Origin: Oryzomonas sp.
GTDB taxonomy: Bacteria > Desulfobacterota > Desulfuromonadia > Geobacterales > Pseudopelobacteraceae
Reading direction: 5' to 3'
NCBI GenBank assembly: GCA_031292255.1
Contig: JARLHN010000033.1
Location: forward strand, 124,001 to 188,000
DNA: 64,000 bases
A program made the translations under genes and the position numbers. The notes beneath the pieces are model-generated. The model saw nothing but the letters and a program-made list of their open reading frames with translations. It was not told where the DNA came from and did not search any database. Within the stretch, counting starts at the first letter, position 1, and each line of letters starts with the position of its first letter. This document shows positions 38,550 through 48,014 of the stretch, piece after piece.

Positions 38550-39578
38550 ATGGAACTCAGTTTTTCCCGACCCAACAAGGAAATCGACCAGATGATCAGC
38601 TGTCTGATCGAGGCGGCTGGCGATATCCATGATGCCGGGATCATCCGCGAGATGATCCTGTCAACCCTCAAGATCGGGCAGGAGGTGGATTATCAGGCCG
38701 ACCTCAAGCTGATCAACCGCACATTGCGCGAGATGCGGTTCACTGCCCGGGTCTTCGGCCCGTATCGCGACCGGAAAAAAGTCACCATTTTCGGTTCGGC
38801 CCGTACCGGGCGGGATGATGAGATGTATGGCAAGTGCGTCCGCTTCAGCCGCATGCTGGCGGATAACGGTTATATGATCATCACCGGAGGCGGACCCGGC
38901 ATCATGCAGGCCGGCAACGAGGGGGCCGGCAGCGAAAACTCCTTTGCCGTCAATATTCGACTCCCTTTCGAACAACAGCCGAATCCGGTCATGTACCGCA
39001 ATCCGCGGCTGATAACCTATAAATACTTCTTCAACCGCAAGGTGGCTTTTGTCAAGGAGGCCGCCGCCATTGTCGTCTTTCCCGGCGGTTTCGGCACACT
39101 TGACGAGGCCATGGAGGTCTTTACCCTGATCCAGACCGGCAAGACCTCGCCCAAGCCGTTGATCCTGGTGGACGACGATGACGGTTACTGGGAGCAGTTC
39201 TTCGCCTTTGTCAAGCAGAGCCTGTTGGTGAAAGGCTTCATTTCCGGCGAGGATTTTTCCCTGTTCACCATAACCAAAAACGAGCGGGAAGCGGTCGAGG
39301 TCATCGAAACCTTTTACCGTGTCTATCATTCCATGCGCTTCATTGACCACCGTCTCGTCATCCGGCTGAACAAGGCCCTTTCCCCGGAACAAATCAATAC
39401 CCTGGAGGAAGAGTTTCCCGAATTGATCCAGGAGGGGGAGCATATCGACAGCTGCGGGGCGATGCCCGAAGAGGCCGATCAGCCGGACCTGCTGGACCTG
39501 CCGCGCATAACCATGAAGTTCGACCATCATCACTATGGGCTGCTGTTGGCATTCATCCACCGGATAAACACATTCTGA
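38550..39578 (+). CDS. LOG-family Rossmann protein (TIGR00730-like)
   Basis: 342 residues from MELSFSRPNKEIDQM, with AAGGA at good spacing before the ATG. After about 70 N-terminal residues the Rossmann fold shows FGSARTGRDDEMY, GGGPGIMQAGNEGAG and PGGFGTLDEAMEVFT, the signature of LOG/lysine-decarboxylase-like proteins that cleave nucleotide 5'-monophosphates. The N- and C-terminal extensions make it longer than the usual ~190-residue LOG. Substrate not known. Confidence 0.87.
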   Translation: MELSFSRPNKEIDQMISCLIEAAGDIHDAGIIREMILSTLKIGQEVDYQADLKLINRTLREMRFTARVFGPYRDRKKVTIFGSARTGRDDEMYGKCVRFSRMLADNGYMIITGGGPGIMQAGNEGAGSENSFAVNIRLPFEQQPNPVMYRNPRLITYKYFFNRKVAFVKEAAAIVVFPGGFGTLDEAMEVFTLIQTGKTSPKPLILVDDDDGYWEQFFAFVKQSLLVKGFISGEDFSLFTITKNEREAVEVIETFYRVYHSMRFIDHRLVIRLNKALSPEQINTLEEEFPELIQEGEHIDSCGAMPEEADQPDLLDLPRITMKFDHHHYGLLLAFIHRINTF

Positions 39579-39770
39579 TCGCCGGGCGTTTTCCGGCCCG
39601 CATTCGTTGACAAAGGCCGCCTCTTGGCGGTATAGTCAAATCAGTTTCCGTCCTGAAAGGGTCTTTTCCGCCCATGCGGCGTCAATCTTCGGGCTTGCTT
39701 GTGCGGCGTACCGATGTACGCCTCCGCGCAATCCCTCGATTTCCTTGCCTGGACGAAAAATCCCTCCTTT

Positions 39771-39817
39771 CCGGATTGGAAACTGTAGTTTCTATCCGGA
39801 GTTTCCGGAAAGAAACT
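39771..39817. repeat. Paired inverted repeats in the pbp leader
   Basis: CCGGATTGGAAAC / GTTTCTATCCGG (39771-39799, one unpaired base) is followed directly by AGTTTCCGGAAAGAAACT (39800-39817), itself an inverted repeat of AGTTTC/GAAACT. The two share the word GTTTC and lie 36 bp before the penicillin-binding protein gene. It may be an operator or a dispersed element; the 39579-39852 interval contains no gene. Confidence 0.55.
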
Positions 39818-39852
39818 AATCATCTCACTCAGGATCAGAGTCCCGGAACGCC

Positions 39853-41241
39853 ATGCAGGACCTTAAACATCTAACCCAAAAAAAGCAGATTCCCGGCATT
39901 CGTTTTTTCGGCCTCAATCGCAGTAACAGGAAAATAAAGGACACTGACGAGCGCAACGGTTTGCGGCTGCCCATACCTGTGGGCAAGCGCTACGAACAGC
40001 TCAAGCATCTCCTCCTGTTTCTTGCCATCGTGCTTGCGCTGACGCCGGTCTGCGCCATCGTATACCAGAAATCACCCTCTGCGGTGCGGGCGGTGGCCAT
40101 TTGGCTTCATTCCCACTCCACTCCCGATATCAAGGTGGCCGAGGCGGCGAAACCTCCCGATAACGGCAGTTTTGAGGCTGCCATGCGCCTGTTCGATACG
40201 GCGGTCGTGGCCGATGGGCGGCTCACGGCCCGCAATGGGGGTGGGGATACCCTTCTCTACTCCATTCGGGACGACTTGCAGAAGCGGGTCCATGATTTCA
40301 TGGCTCTAAAACAGGTGCCCTTCGGGGTGTTTGTGGCCATTGAACCGTCAACCGGCCGGATTCTGGCCATGACGTCCTATTCTTACGTCGATCCGCAGTG
40401 GACGCAGTCAGCCTTCTTTGATCTTTATCCGATGGCGTCGCTGTTCAAGATCATCACCGCTTCCGCTGCCCTGGAAAATAAAAAGATCACCCCAGAAACG
40501 GTAGTCGAGTTTCGGGGAGGGCCCTATTCAGAAAATCCCCGTTACTGGGATATCAACCCCAGGGGCAACAATAACCGCATGGATGTGGGCTATGCTTTGG
40601 GTAAATCCATCAATCCGGTGTACGGCCGGGTAGCCGGCGATATTGTCGGCAAATCGTCAGTCATGGAGTACGTTCGCAGGTTCGGCTTCAATCAGCGGCT
40701 TCTCCCTGGCGTGCCGGTCAAGGAGAGCAAGGCCGGCGAACCCCAGTCGGGCCATGCCTTGATGCTGATGGGGGCGGGCCTTGACCATGAGGTCAAGATA
40801 TCGCCCCTGCACGCTGCGGTTATCATGGGGGCTATCGCCAATCAAGGGCGGATGATGGCTCCGAGCTTGACCGACGGGGTTGTCACTGCCGCGGGCCGGC
40901 AAAAAGAGGGGCATACGCCCCGTGAACTGCGCCGGCTCGTATCGCCCGAAACGGCGGCGTCTCTCACCCGGATGCTCTCCAATACCGTTACCAGGGGCAC
41001 GTCCCGGCATGCTTTTCATGACCGCCGGGGCCGTCCGATGCTGGGCGCGATCGATATTGCCGCCAAGACCGGATCAATCGATGGGACCGATCCCAAGGGA
41101 CATTATTCCTGGTTTGCCGCATACGCGCCGGCCCATGAGCCGCGTATAGCACTGGTGGCGCTGATCATCAACCAGGACCGGTGGAAGATCAAGTCGTCAC
41201 AGGTGGGGGAACAGGCGCTGGAGGAGTTTTTCAGGCACTGA
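39853..41241 (+). CDS. Penicillin-binding protein transpeptidase-like protein
   Basis: 462 residues. One N-terminal membrane helix (about 53-72, LLLFLAIVLALTPVCAIVY) is followed by a short linker and a transpeptidase domain with S196-L-F-K199, S252-I-N254 and K405-T-G407. All three active-site motifs are intact. It lacks a transglycosylase domain, and the dimerisation domain of class B enzymes is much reduced, so it resembles short FtsI/PbpA-like enzymes. It should cross-link peptidoglycan in the periplasm. Confidence 0.87.
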   Translation: MQDLKHLTQKKQIPGIRFFGLNRSNRKIKDTDERNGLRLPIPVGKRYEQLKHLLLFLAIVLALTPVCAIVYQKSPSAVRAVAIWLHSHSTPDIKVAEAAKPPDNGSFEAAMRLFDTAVVADGRLTARNGGGDTLLYSIRDDLQKRVHDFMALKQVPFGVFVAIEPSTGRILAMTSYSYVDPQWTQSAFFDLYPMASLFKIITASAALENKKITPETVVEFRGGPYSENPRYWDINPRGNNNRMDVGYALGKSINPVYGRVAGDIVGKSSVMEYVRRFGFNQRLLPGVPVKESKAGEPQSGHALMLMGAGLDHEVKISPLHAAVIMGAIANQGRMMAPSLTDGVVTAAGRQKEGHTPRELRRLVSPETAASLTRMLSNTVTRGTSRHAFHDRRGRPMLGAIDIAAKTGSIDGTDPKGHYSWFAAYAPAHEPRIALVALIINQDRWKIKSSQVGEQALEEFFRH

Positions 41242-41323
41242 TGTCCGTACCTTGGAAAAGTAACGATTGCGGAAAAAGTCCCTCTCGGTCCCGGAGGGGC
41301 CTTAGGGGACAATATGCGTAACT

Positions 41324-42091
41324 TCAAGTGTTGTCAGGCCCTTGTGGCCCATGGGCGGACGAAGGGAGCTTTGGCCGGTAGATACGCAGCTGCAACTCCC
41401 CATTCCGCATCTCGCCGTAGGCGAGCTGCTCCATCCAGTCACCCAGGGAAAGAACCGTAAAGGGTTGGGGAGGCAGTTCTTCGCGGAACGCCAGGTGGAA
41501 ATGGCCGGTAACGAGGCCGTCGTACCCCTGCTGTTGCGCCGAACGGGCAAAGGCGCGGATGATCTCCCGGTAGTTCCATCGGTTTTGTTTTGCCTGGTAG
41601 CCGGCCCGACTTGTGTGCTGCAGGCGGTCCTTTACCTTCAGCGCCAGGGATGGCGGGAAATGCCGGACGGCAGACGCAACCAGACGGTTGTGCAACAGAA
41701 ACCGCAGCAGGCGGTAGCCGTGGTCGGCACGGTTGATCTGGTCGCCGTGGCACAGCAGGAGCCGCTTCCCCTGCACCGTCACCACGGCAGGCCCACGGTG
41801 GATTTCAGCCGCCAGGTGCTTGCTGAAGATCGTCCCGAGATGGAAGTCGTGGTTGCCTTCGAAGTAGACGATGCGGCAACCGTTGCGGGTCAGATCCAGG
41901 AGCGCTTCCAGCACCGGATCGTACTGGCGGAAGGGGTGGGAGGGAAAGCCCAGCCAGAAATCAAACAGGTCCCCCATGATGAAGAGGGTTTCCGTATTCC
42001 CCTTCAGAGAGTCGAGGAAGTGAAGCAGCAGACGGTAATTACGGTCCGTCGGGGCTTTCAGGTGGGCATCGGCCAGGAAAATGGTACGCAT
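41324..42091 (-). CDS. LpxH-like UDP-2,3-diacylglucosamine pyrophosphatase
   Basis: 255 residues from MRTIFLADAHLKAPTDRNYR. Metallophosphoesterase motifs are in order: DAH near the start, GDLFDFWLGFP, GNHDFHLG, CHGD and GHFHLAF. GDLFDFW is typical of LpxH, which makes lipid X in lipid A synthesis. A start at 42151 would overlap the divergent UPF0158 gene, so the internal ATG is preferred, although no clear ribosome site is seen. A generic metallophosphoesterase is the alternative. Confidence 0.8.
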   Translation of the reverse strand: MRTIFLADAHLKAPTDRNYRLLLHFLDSLKGNTETLFIMGDLFDFWLGFPSHPFRQYDPVLEALLDLTRNGCRIVYFEGNHDFHLGTIFSKHLAAEIHRGPAVVTVQGKRLLLCHGDQINRADHGYRLLRFLLHNRLVASAVRHFPPSLALKVKDRLQHTSRAGYQAKQNRWNYREIIRAFARSAQQQGYDGLVTGHFHLAFREELPPQPFTVLSLGDWMEQLAYGEMRNGELQLRIYRPKLPSSAHGPQGPDNT

Positions 42092-42149
42092 GGTTGGGAT
42101 TGTGCTGTCACTTGCGTGATATGTCAACAGGATAAGAGGTACAGGCGTC

Positions 42150-42605
42150 ATGGCTATTATACATAATGTGGAAATTGTCTGGGATGAGCTGATGGACGCC
42201 TTTACCAGCGGATTGAGCGACCGGGTTTACTTTCTCGACCGCTATACCGGCGAGATATTTTTCGTTCCGGCCACGGCGGACGACGATGAAGTCTGGCGGC
42301 AGATGGAAACCGGCCGGGATCGTTTTTTGGAGATTCCCCGCTTCGACTACGGTGTCGAACGGCAGTTCATGTCCGCTTTCATCGGGGCCATCCAGGATAA
42401 AGGCCTGAGCAGCATGTTGAACAACTCGTTGGGCGGCAGAAAACCCTACGGCAACATCAACGATATCCTCTCCTTTTTCCCGGAAGAGGAGGAACGTCTC
42501 ATGGCGATGAAGGACGATTTCTTTGCCAGCAGGGTAAAAAATTGGCTTGAGGAGAACAACCTGTTCACGGTCGATTCGGAAGCGCGGCTTTCATCGCGCA
42601 TGTAA
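42150..42605 (+). CDS. UPF0158 family protein
   Basis: 151 residues, soluble and acidic. The pattern VYFLDRYTGEIFFVPATADD with RFLEIPRFDYGVERQFMSAF fits the UPF0158 family of unknown function. AGGCGTC precedes the ATG. It is 13 bp upstream of the AI-2E permease gene and very likely co-transcribed with it. No catalytic motif is seen. Confidence 0.82.
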   Translation: MAIIHNVEIVWDELMDAFTSGLSDRVYFLDRYTGEIFFVPATADDDEVWRQMETGRDRFLEIPRFDYGVERQFMSAFIGAIQDKGLSSMLNNSLGGRKPYGNINDILSFFPEEEERLMAMKDDFFASRVKNWLEENNLFTVDSEARLSSRM

Positions 42606-42618
42606 GGAAGGCCTCACA

Positions 42619-43680
42619 TTGGCGCACCACCATGAACTCCAGAGCGCTCCCCGGAACGATTATGGCCGGCTGATAGCCGCCATTTTGCTGCTCTGCCTGC
42701 TGTCTGCCGCCGGATACGCCCTGCAGCACACCATCTCATGCTTCCTGCTCTCCTGGGTGATCGCCTATCTTCTCGATCCTTTGCTCATGCAAGCCGAACG
42801 GCGCGGCATGAAGAGGCTTTTTGCACTGGGGCTTCTCTACGTTGTCCTCAGCGTCCTGATCATTTTCTTTTTTGCCTTCATGCTCCCCAAGCTCACCATC
42901 AGTTGGAACGGCATCCTCGGCGAACTGCCCGCCTATATCCTGAAGATCAAGCAGGCTGCCCTGGAGTGGAAATCGCGGCTTCCCGACAGTTACGGATCCG
43001 AAGAGATCGAGTGGCTTCTGGACAAGGCCTCGGCCAATGTGGATACGGCCGCGGAGAGCGCCGGCGCCTGGGTCTATGTCTTTGCCACCCGGATATTCTT
43101 CAACATCTTCAATATCGTTCTTTCCCCGTTCCTGGTCTTTTTCATGCTCTATTACAAACAGACTATCATTGAGACCGCTTCCTCCTGGATCCCGGAGCAG
43201 CGGCGTGACACGATGCTCCATATCGGTCGCGAGGTCAACACCAGCATCGGTGGGTATCTGCGGGGCCAGGTCGTCATTTCCGTTATCGTGGCGATCCTGT
43301 CGCTGACGTCGCTCTTCATCCTGGATGTCCCGCACCCCATTATCTGCGGCATCTTTGCCGGCTGCGCCTCGGTGCTCCCCTTTGTCGGGGTGTTTATCGC
43401 CGCATTGCCGGCGCTGTTCCTGGCCTGGTTCAAATACCAGACCATGGCTGGCCTGGCCCAGGTCGCCACCGCCTTCGGGGTGATCTACTTCCTGGAAGGA
43501 TACGTCATCAAGCCGCTGGTCTTCAAGAGTTCCATGAACCTTAACCCTCTGGTGACCATCATCATGGTCATGGCCCTGGGTGAACTGCTCGGCTTCTGGG
43601 GTATCCTGCTGGCCCTGCCCATCGCCGCCGCCATAAAGATAACGTGGGTGCAACTGCATGCCGGCGACGAAAGGAATTAA
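42619..43680 (+). CDS. AI-2E family (PurR/TqsA-like) transporter
   Basis: 353 residues using TTG at 42619, preceded by GGAAGG at 7 nt; the frame has no better start, and an earlier ATG lies inside the previous gene. About eight hydrophobic helices with a central soluble loop (about 130-190) and GVIYFLEGYVIKPLVFKSSMNLNPLV give the AI-2E exporter family signature. Transported compound unknown; family members export quorum signals or exchange ions. Confidence 0.85.
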   Translation: MAHHHELQSAPRNDYGRLIAAILLLCLLSAAGYALQHTISCFLLSWVIAYLLDPLLMQAERRGMKRLFALGLLYVVLSVLIIFFFAFMLPKLTISWNGILGELPAYILKIKQAALEWKSRLPDSYGSEEIEWLLDKASANVDTAAESAGAWVYVFATRIFFNIFNIVLSPFLVFFMLYYKQTIIETASSWIPEQRRDTMLHIGREVNTSIGGYLRGQVVISVIVAILSLTSLFILDVPHPIICGIFAGCASVLPFVGVFIAALPALFLAWFKYQTMAGLAQVATAFGVIYFLEGYVIKPLVFKSSMNLNPLVTIIMVMALGELLGFWGILLALPIAAAIKITWVQLHAGDERN

Positions 43681-43703
43681 CCCTGAAAACGGCAGTCAAT
43701 AAC

Positions 43704-43827
43704 CGCAAAGACGCAAAGGGCACCAAGAAATTCAGATGCTTATGAAAATAAAGACTCGAACCTATCCGGTGAAAGACGTTGGTAAGACAACGGACTGATT
43801 TTCCTTCGTGCACTTTGCGTCTTTGCG
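43704..43827. repeat. MITE-like dispersed repeat (family B)
   Basis: A perfect 15-bp terminal inverted repeat, CGCAAAGACGCAAAG (43704-43718) / CTTTGCGTCTTTGCG (43813-43827), encloses about 95 bp. Interior words AAGAAATTCA, CTTATGAAAA, CGAACC, TTGGTAAG and ACTGATTTT recur in the copy at 59628-59856. No gene is present. It looks like a small non-autonomous mobile element. Confidence 0.75.
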
Positions 43828-43944
43828 TTTCAAATGTTTTTTTTAGAACTCGTCAAAAGCGTTTCAACCGATACCCGTTTTCGCTGATCCCGCCGTACAA
43901 TGAAGGAGGAAGGGGAATCGTCGCAACCTCCGGAAAGTCCGCCT

Positions 43945-46332
43945 ATGACCACGATCAGTATGAAGATCACCGGCATGTCATGTGCCAATTGTGCCGCCCG
44001 GATCGAGAAGGAGATCGGGAAACAGCCCGGTGTCTCCACGGCAGCCGTCAACCTCGCCATGGAAGAGTTGGTTGTCAGCTTCGATGAAACGGCGGTTTCA
44101 TTGGAGGAGATCGCCGGCAGCGTCGAAAAACTGGGCTACGGCGTGATTCGCCCCGAGCCGGCCGGTGAGCTGACCTTTGGCGTCCGCGGCCTGCATTGCG
44201 CATCCTGCGTCAACAGGCTGGAAAAGAAACTGCTGGAGGAGCCGGCCATCAGCGCCGCCATCGTCAATCTGGCGGCCGAGACCGGTTTTGTGCGTTTCGA
44301 CCCGCAACGGCTCGTCATGGCGGATATCTTTGCCATGGTTCACGAGGCCGGCTACACTCCGGTCGAACTGTGCAGCGCCGAGGCCTCTGCGGACGATGCG
44401 CTCCGCCTGCAACTCAAATGGTTTCTTTTCTGCCTGGCGGCCTCGCTGCCGATCATGTTCACCATGGGCATCCACTCCAACCGGGCCGTAACGCAGTTCA
44501 ACCTGCTGCTGGCCACGGGGGTCCAGTTCTCGGCAGGACTGACGTTTTATCGCGGCGCCTGGAGCGCCTTGAAAAACCGTAGCGCCAATATGGATGTGTT
44601 GGTGGCCCTGGGGACCTCGGCAGCCTATTTCTATTCGCTCCTGGCCTATGCCGGCCTGTTGGGACCCCATCGGGAGATGTTCTTCGAGACTTCGGCAATG
44701 CTGATCACCTTCATCCGCCTGGGCCAGTACCTGGAGGCCCAGGCCCGGGGCAAGGCCGGTGAAGCGCTGAAAAAGCTGCTCCACCTCCAGGCCGACAAGG
44801 CCCGCCTGGTGACCGGGGAGGGGGAGCGGGAGGTGCCTGCCTCCCGGGTTCGTGTCGGCGACGTGGTGCTGGTGCGGCCCGGCCAGGCTATCCCTGTGGA
44901 CGGCGAGGTAATTGACGGGAGCGGCGCGGTGGACGAGTCCATGGTGACCGGCGAGTCCCTGCCGGTGGAGAAGAAGGTCGGCGACGCGGTGACCGGCGCG
45001 ACCATCAACAAGAACGGCGTCCTGCGGGTGCGGGCGACCCGCGTCGGTGAGGCCACGCTCCTTTTTCAGATTGTCCGCATGGTCCGGGAGGCCCAGGGGG
45101 ACAAGGCACCTATCCAGCGTTTCGCCGATGCGGTTTCCGGCTGGTTCGTGCCGGCAGTGCTGCTTCTTTCGCTTGCAACGTTTTCGGTCTGGTTCTATAC
45201 GCTTCATGCCGGTTTTTTGCCGGCATTCCGCTTTGCCATTGCCGTGGTGGTGATTGCCTGCCCCTGCGCCATGGGACTGGCAACGCCGACCGCCATCATG
45301 GTGGGGAGCGGTGTGGCCCTCGCCCGTGGCATCCTGGTCAAGAAGGGCTCGGCCCTGGAGTCCATCTCCCGCATGCAGGTGCTGCTGTTGGACAAAACCG
45401 GCACGCTGACCACCGGGCAACCGACGATGACCGATCTGGCAGCCGTGGCGGGGGTTGACCCGGCGCGCCTGCTGGAGTGCCTGATAACCGCCGAGAGCCA
45501 CTCGACCCACCCTCTGGCCCAGGCCGCGGTGCGGGCGGCCGAGGAGGCCGGCATCAAGCCGGGCGCGGCAACGGACTTCGAGGAGCGGGGCGGTCTCGGC
45601 GTCACCTGCACCTATGAAGGTTTTCGCCTGGCGGTGGGCAACGAGCGGCTAATGGACGACGAGGGGATAAGCCTCAAGGCGCTGGCCGACAAGGCCAGGG
45701 AGCTGGCCTCGGCCGGCAAGCCGCTGATCTACGTGGCGGCCGGCACGACCCTGGTGGGGGTGGCTGCCTTCGCCGACACGCTTAAGCCCGGTTCCGCCAA
45801 GGCTGTGGCCGAACTCCGGCGCATGGGCATCCATACCTGCATGATTACCGGCGACCTGGCCTCTGTGGCCGGGATTGTAGCCGGACAGGCCGGAGTGGAC
45901 AGCTTTGAGGCCTGTGTGCTGCCGGAGCGCAAGCAGGAGGTGGTCAGGGGATACCAGGAGTGCGGGATGATCACCGGCATGGTGGGCGACGGGATCAACG
46001 ACGCCCCGGCCCTGGCCCGGGCTGATATCGGCATTGCCATCGGCTGCGGCACGGACGTGGCCAAGGAAACCGGCGATATCGTCCTGATCCGCAACGACCT
46101 GTTGGACGTGGTGCGGGCCATCGCCATCGGCCGGGCCACGCTGGCCAAGGTCAAGCAGAACCTGTTCTGGGCGCTGTTCTACAACATCCTCGGCATCCCG
46201 GTGGCGGCCGGCTTGCTTTCCCGTTACGGCGTAACCCTCAAGCCCGAGTACGCCGGCCTGGCCATGGCCTTTTCCTCGGTCTCGGTGGTGCTTAATTCCA
46301 TTCTGCTGAAACGGGTGGAGAGGCGGTTGTAG
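43945..46332 (+). CDS. copA: Copper-translocating P-type ATPase with two metal-binding domains
   Basis: 795 residues from [13 protein letters not shown], with CGGAAAG at good spacing; an ATG at 43900 lacks a ribosome site. Two heavy-metal-associated domains carry C13-x-x-C16 and C85-x-x-C88 (the second in the variant LHCASC). The core shows TGES, the membrane metal site C439-P-C441, phosphorylation loop D483-KTGT, and [14 protein letters not shown] with these motifs is the Cu(I) exporter type (P1B-1). It pumps copper from the cytoplasm. No CopZ or regulator is adjacent. Confidence 0.93.
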   Translation: MTTISMKITGMSCANCAARIEKEIGKQPGVSTAAVNLAMEELVVSFDETAVSLEEIAGSVEKLGYGVIRPEPAGELTFGVRGLHCASCVNRLEKKLLEEPAISAAIVNLAAETGFVRFDPQRLVMADIFAMVHEAGYTPVELCSAEASADDALRLQLKWFLFCLAASLPIMFTMGIHSNRAVTQFNLLLATGVQFSAGLTFYRGAWSALKNRSANMDVLVALGTSAAYFYSLLAYAGLLGPHREMFFETSAMLITFIRLGQYLEAQARGKAGEALKKLLHLQADKARLVTGEGEREVPASRVRVGDVVLVRPGQAIPVDGEVIDGSGAVDESMVTGESLPVEKKVGDAVTGATINKNGVLRVRATRVGEATLLFQIVRMVREAQGDKAPIQRFADAVSGWFVPAVLLLSLATFSVWFYTLHAGFLPAFRFAIAVVVIACPCAMGLATPTAIMVGSGVALARGILVKKGSALESISRMQVLLLDKTGTLTTGQPTMTDLAAVAGVDPARLLECLITAESHSTHPLAQAAVRAAEEAGIKPGAATDFEERGGLGVTCTYEGFRLAVGNERLMDDEGISLKALADKARELASAGKPLIYVAAGTTLVGVAAFADTLKPGSAKAVAELRRMGIHTCMITGDLASVAGIVAGQAGVDSFEACVLPERKQEVVRGYQECGMITGMVGDGINDAPALARADIGIAIGCGTDVAKETGDIVLIRNDLLDVVRAIAIGRATLAKVKQNLFWALFYNILGIPVAAGLLSRYGVTLKPEYAGLAMAFSSVSVVLNSILLKRVERRL

Positions 46333-46375
46333 ATAACATGCTCTCTGCCCTCTGTGCTGCCAAAGGAGGTCATTC

Positions 46376-46506
46376 ATGAAGGTCGTCGTCTCCGCGAAGA
46401 GGGCATTAGCTTGCTGCTCACCGGGCATGTCTTCACGGAATTGAACAGGGAGGGGATCGAGACGATGCGGGACCTGGGGGCGAATATGGCCTGGCTGTTG
46501 AAGTGA
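46376..46506 (+). pseudogene. Internally deleted flavodoxin-family reductase relic
   Basis: AAAGGAGGTCATTC precedes an ATG encoding MKVVV, a typical start of NADPH-dependent FMN reductases. Almost at once a different frame gives EEGISLLLTGHVFTELNREG and IETMRDLGANMAWLLK before a stop at 46504, typical of the C-terminus of such proteins. The middle of the gene is missing and the ends are out of frame, so it is a deletion relic. Confidence 0.5.
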
Positions 46507-46509
46507 TGC

Positions 46510-46531
46510 GGGGCGATTCGTAAATCGCCCC
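46510..46531. repeat. Hairpin GGGGCGATT...AATCGCCCC
   Basis: Nine paired bases (46510-46518 with 46523-46531) around a CGTA loop lie between the reductase relic and the end of tpx. There is no T-run, so it could be a weak tpx terminator or a REP-like element. Confidence 0.5.
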
Positions 46532-46544
46532 GACCGGGAGGAAA

Positions 46545-47060
46545 CTACAGGAGCGCCTTGGCGGCCGCGATCACGGCGGCGTAGTCCGGTTCGCTGGTCA
46601 CTTCGGGCACGATCTGGACGTAGCGGACAATATCGTCCGCATCCACGACGAAGATCGCCCTGGCCAGCAGCACCAGCTCTTCGATCAGGATGCCGTAGTT
46701 CTTGCCGAAGGAACGGCTGCGGTAGTCGGAGAGGGTGACCACGCGGTCGATACCGGCTGCGCCGCACCAGCGCTTCTGGGCAAAGGGGAGATCCAGGCTG
46801 ATGGTCAGCACCACCACGTTGCCCGGCAGGTTGGCTGCCTCCTGGTTGAAACGTCGGGTTTCGGTGTCGCATACCGGCGTATCCAGAGACGGTACGGTGC
46901 TGAAGATTTTTACCTTGCCGCTATAGGTCGCCAGGGATGTTGTTGCCAGGCCGTTATCCACCACGGTGAAGTCGGGCGCCTTGTCGCCGACCTTGACCTC
47001 CTGGCCGACCAGGGTCATGGGGTTCCCCTTGAAGGTGATGATGCCGGTGCGTTCGCTCAT
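46545..47060 (-). CDS. tpx: Thiol peroxidase
   Basis: 171 residues with a thioredoxin-like fold. The peroxidatic cysteine is C64 in [14 protein letters not shown] and the resolving cysteine is C99 in QKRWCGAAG, the atypical two-cysteine arrangement of Tpx. AGGAGGAAACTTC lies before the ATG. It reduces hydroperoxides in the cytoplasm using thioredoxin, useful for an anaerobe meeting oxygen. Monocistronic as far as can be seen. Confidence 0.95.
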   Translation of the reverse strand: MSERTGIITFKGNPMTLVGQEVKVGDKAPDFTVVDNGLATTSLATYSGKVKIFSTVPSLDTPVCDTETRRFNQEAANLPGNVVVLTISLDLPFAQKRWCGAAGIDRVVTLSDYRSRSFGKNYGILIEELVLLARAIFVVDADDIVRYVQIVPEVTSEPDYAAVIAAAKALL

Positions 47061-47204
47061 TGAAGTTTCCTCCTCGGAATTGTCAAAGTAGTATTTTGGA
47101 TAATTTTAATCCATTATTGAAAAAATGCAACCCCTGACCGATAAACCCAGGTATTCCATTAGGAGGAACAAAGCTCCTGCACGAGCCCTCATGGAAAATC
47201 CGGG

Positions 47205-47783
47205 TTAAATCAAACCGTGAATCTCAAGGAACTGCATCACCAGCCGGTAGGTAATGCCCCACAACACCGGCTTGCCCGGGTGCGGAAGGCAAATAGCGGG
47301 GGTGACCGTTGAACTGCCGCGGAAGTGAACCTCGGTGGTTATATGCCGCCGTTGGTCCGTAAGGTCGGTCAGGTTGACCCAGAATGCGTCCCGCGACTCG
47401 TGGTTGATGGTCACTGCCAGGGGGACGTCGCCGAAGCCGTAAGCGAAACAGGCAACCCGCACCGGCTGGTGCGCACCGACGCAATCGGCCAGCCTGCCCA
47501 GGAGGCGGGCCGCGGCCAGGTCGATGGCGGCCTCTTCGCGGGTTTCCCGCTCGGCGGCCTGGCGCTGTGTCTCTCCCGGCTCGACCCGTCCTCCGGGAAA
47601 CGCCAGGTTGCCTGACCATGGGTCGCGCTCATCGGCTGCCCGTTCCAAGAACAGCAGTTGCAAGCCGGCAGTCCGTTCAGCCAGGATCATGGCTACCGCG
47701 GCCCGGCTGCGTCCATCTGCGGGCGTTTCGTCGTGCCGCAATCGGGAAAGCGTTGTGGATATGGCGTCAAAGGTAAGGGACAT
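47205..47783 (-). CDS. Nudix hydrolase, CoA-pyrophosphatase-like
   Basis: 192 residues. The Nudix box reads GGRVEPGETQRQAAERETRE followed by EAAI, fitting Gx5Ex7REUxEEx. The N-terminal segment (AAVAMILAERTAGLQLLFLERA) and length suit the NudL/CoA pyrophosphatase group, but other substrates are possible. Divergent from lysA. Confidence 0.87.
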   Translation of the reverse strand: MSLTFDAISTTLSRLRHDETPADGRSRAAVAMILAERTAGLQLLFLERAADERDPWSGNLAFPGGRVEPGETQRQAAERETREEAAIDLAAARLLGRLADCVGAHQPVRVACFAYGFGDVPLAVTINHESRDAFWVNLTDLTDQRRHITTEVHFRGSSTVTPAICLPHPGKPVLWGITYRLVMQFLEIHGLI

Positions 47784-47815
47784 GCCGGACCTGCCCTGTT
47801 TTTCTTTTTACTTCC

Positions 47816-47841
47816 GAATCCGTGACAACCTTCACGGATTC
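47816..47841. promoter_or_regulatory. Perfect 10-bp palindrome between nudix gene and lysA
   Basis: GAATCCGTGA (47816-47825) and TCACGGATTC (47832-47841) surround a 6-nt loop, 33 bp upstream of the Nudix gene start. With no T-run it is more likely an operator than a terminator. The regulator is unknown. Confidence 0.4.
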
Positions 47842-47925
47842 ATGTTGACATTAAACGGCATGGGGCGGGGAAGTCAAAACATTTGCCGTGCGTCGGAGAA
47901 AGGGACCAAAGCTATCCCATACGCT

Positions 47926-47954
47926 TTGACTTTCCGCGTCCCCTATGTTATAAA
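47926..47954 (+). promoter_or_regulatory. Sigma-70-type promoter for lysA
   Basis: TTGACT (47926-47931), a 17-bp spacer and TATAAA (47949-47954) form a near-consensus promoter about 60 bp before the lysA start. No lysine riboswitch fold is recognisable in the short leader. Confidence 0.7.
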
Positions 47955-48014
47955 TATCCACTTTTTTCTCAAATTAGTAACTTTCGGGCATATTGCCCAT
48001 AGAGGGAGCGTGCG

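Noticed and set aside
47842-48014. Possible lysine riboswitch upstream of lysA
   Set aside because: The leader after the strong promoter is only about 55 nt, too short for the large lysine aptamer, and no matching core is seen.
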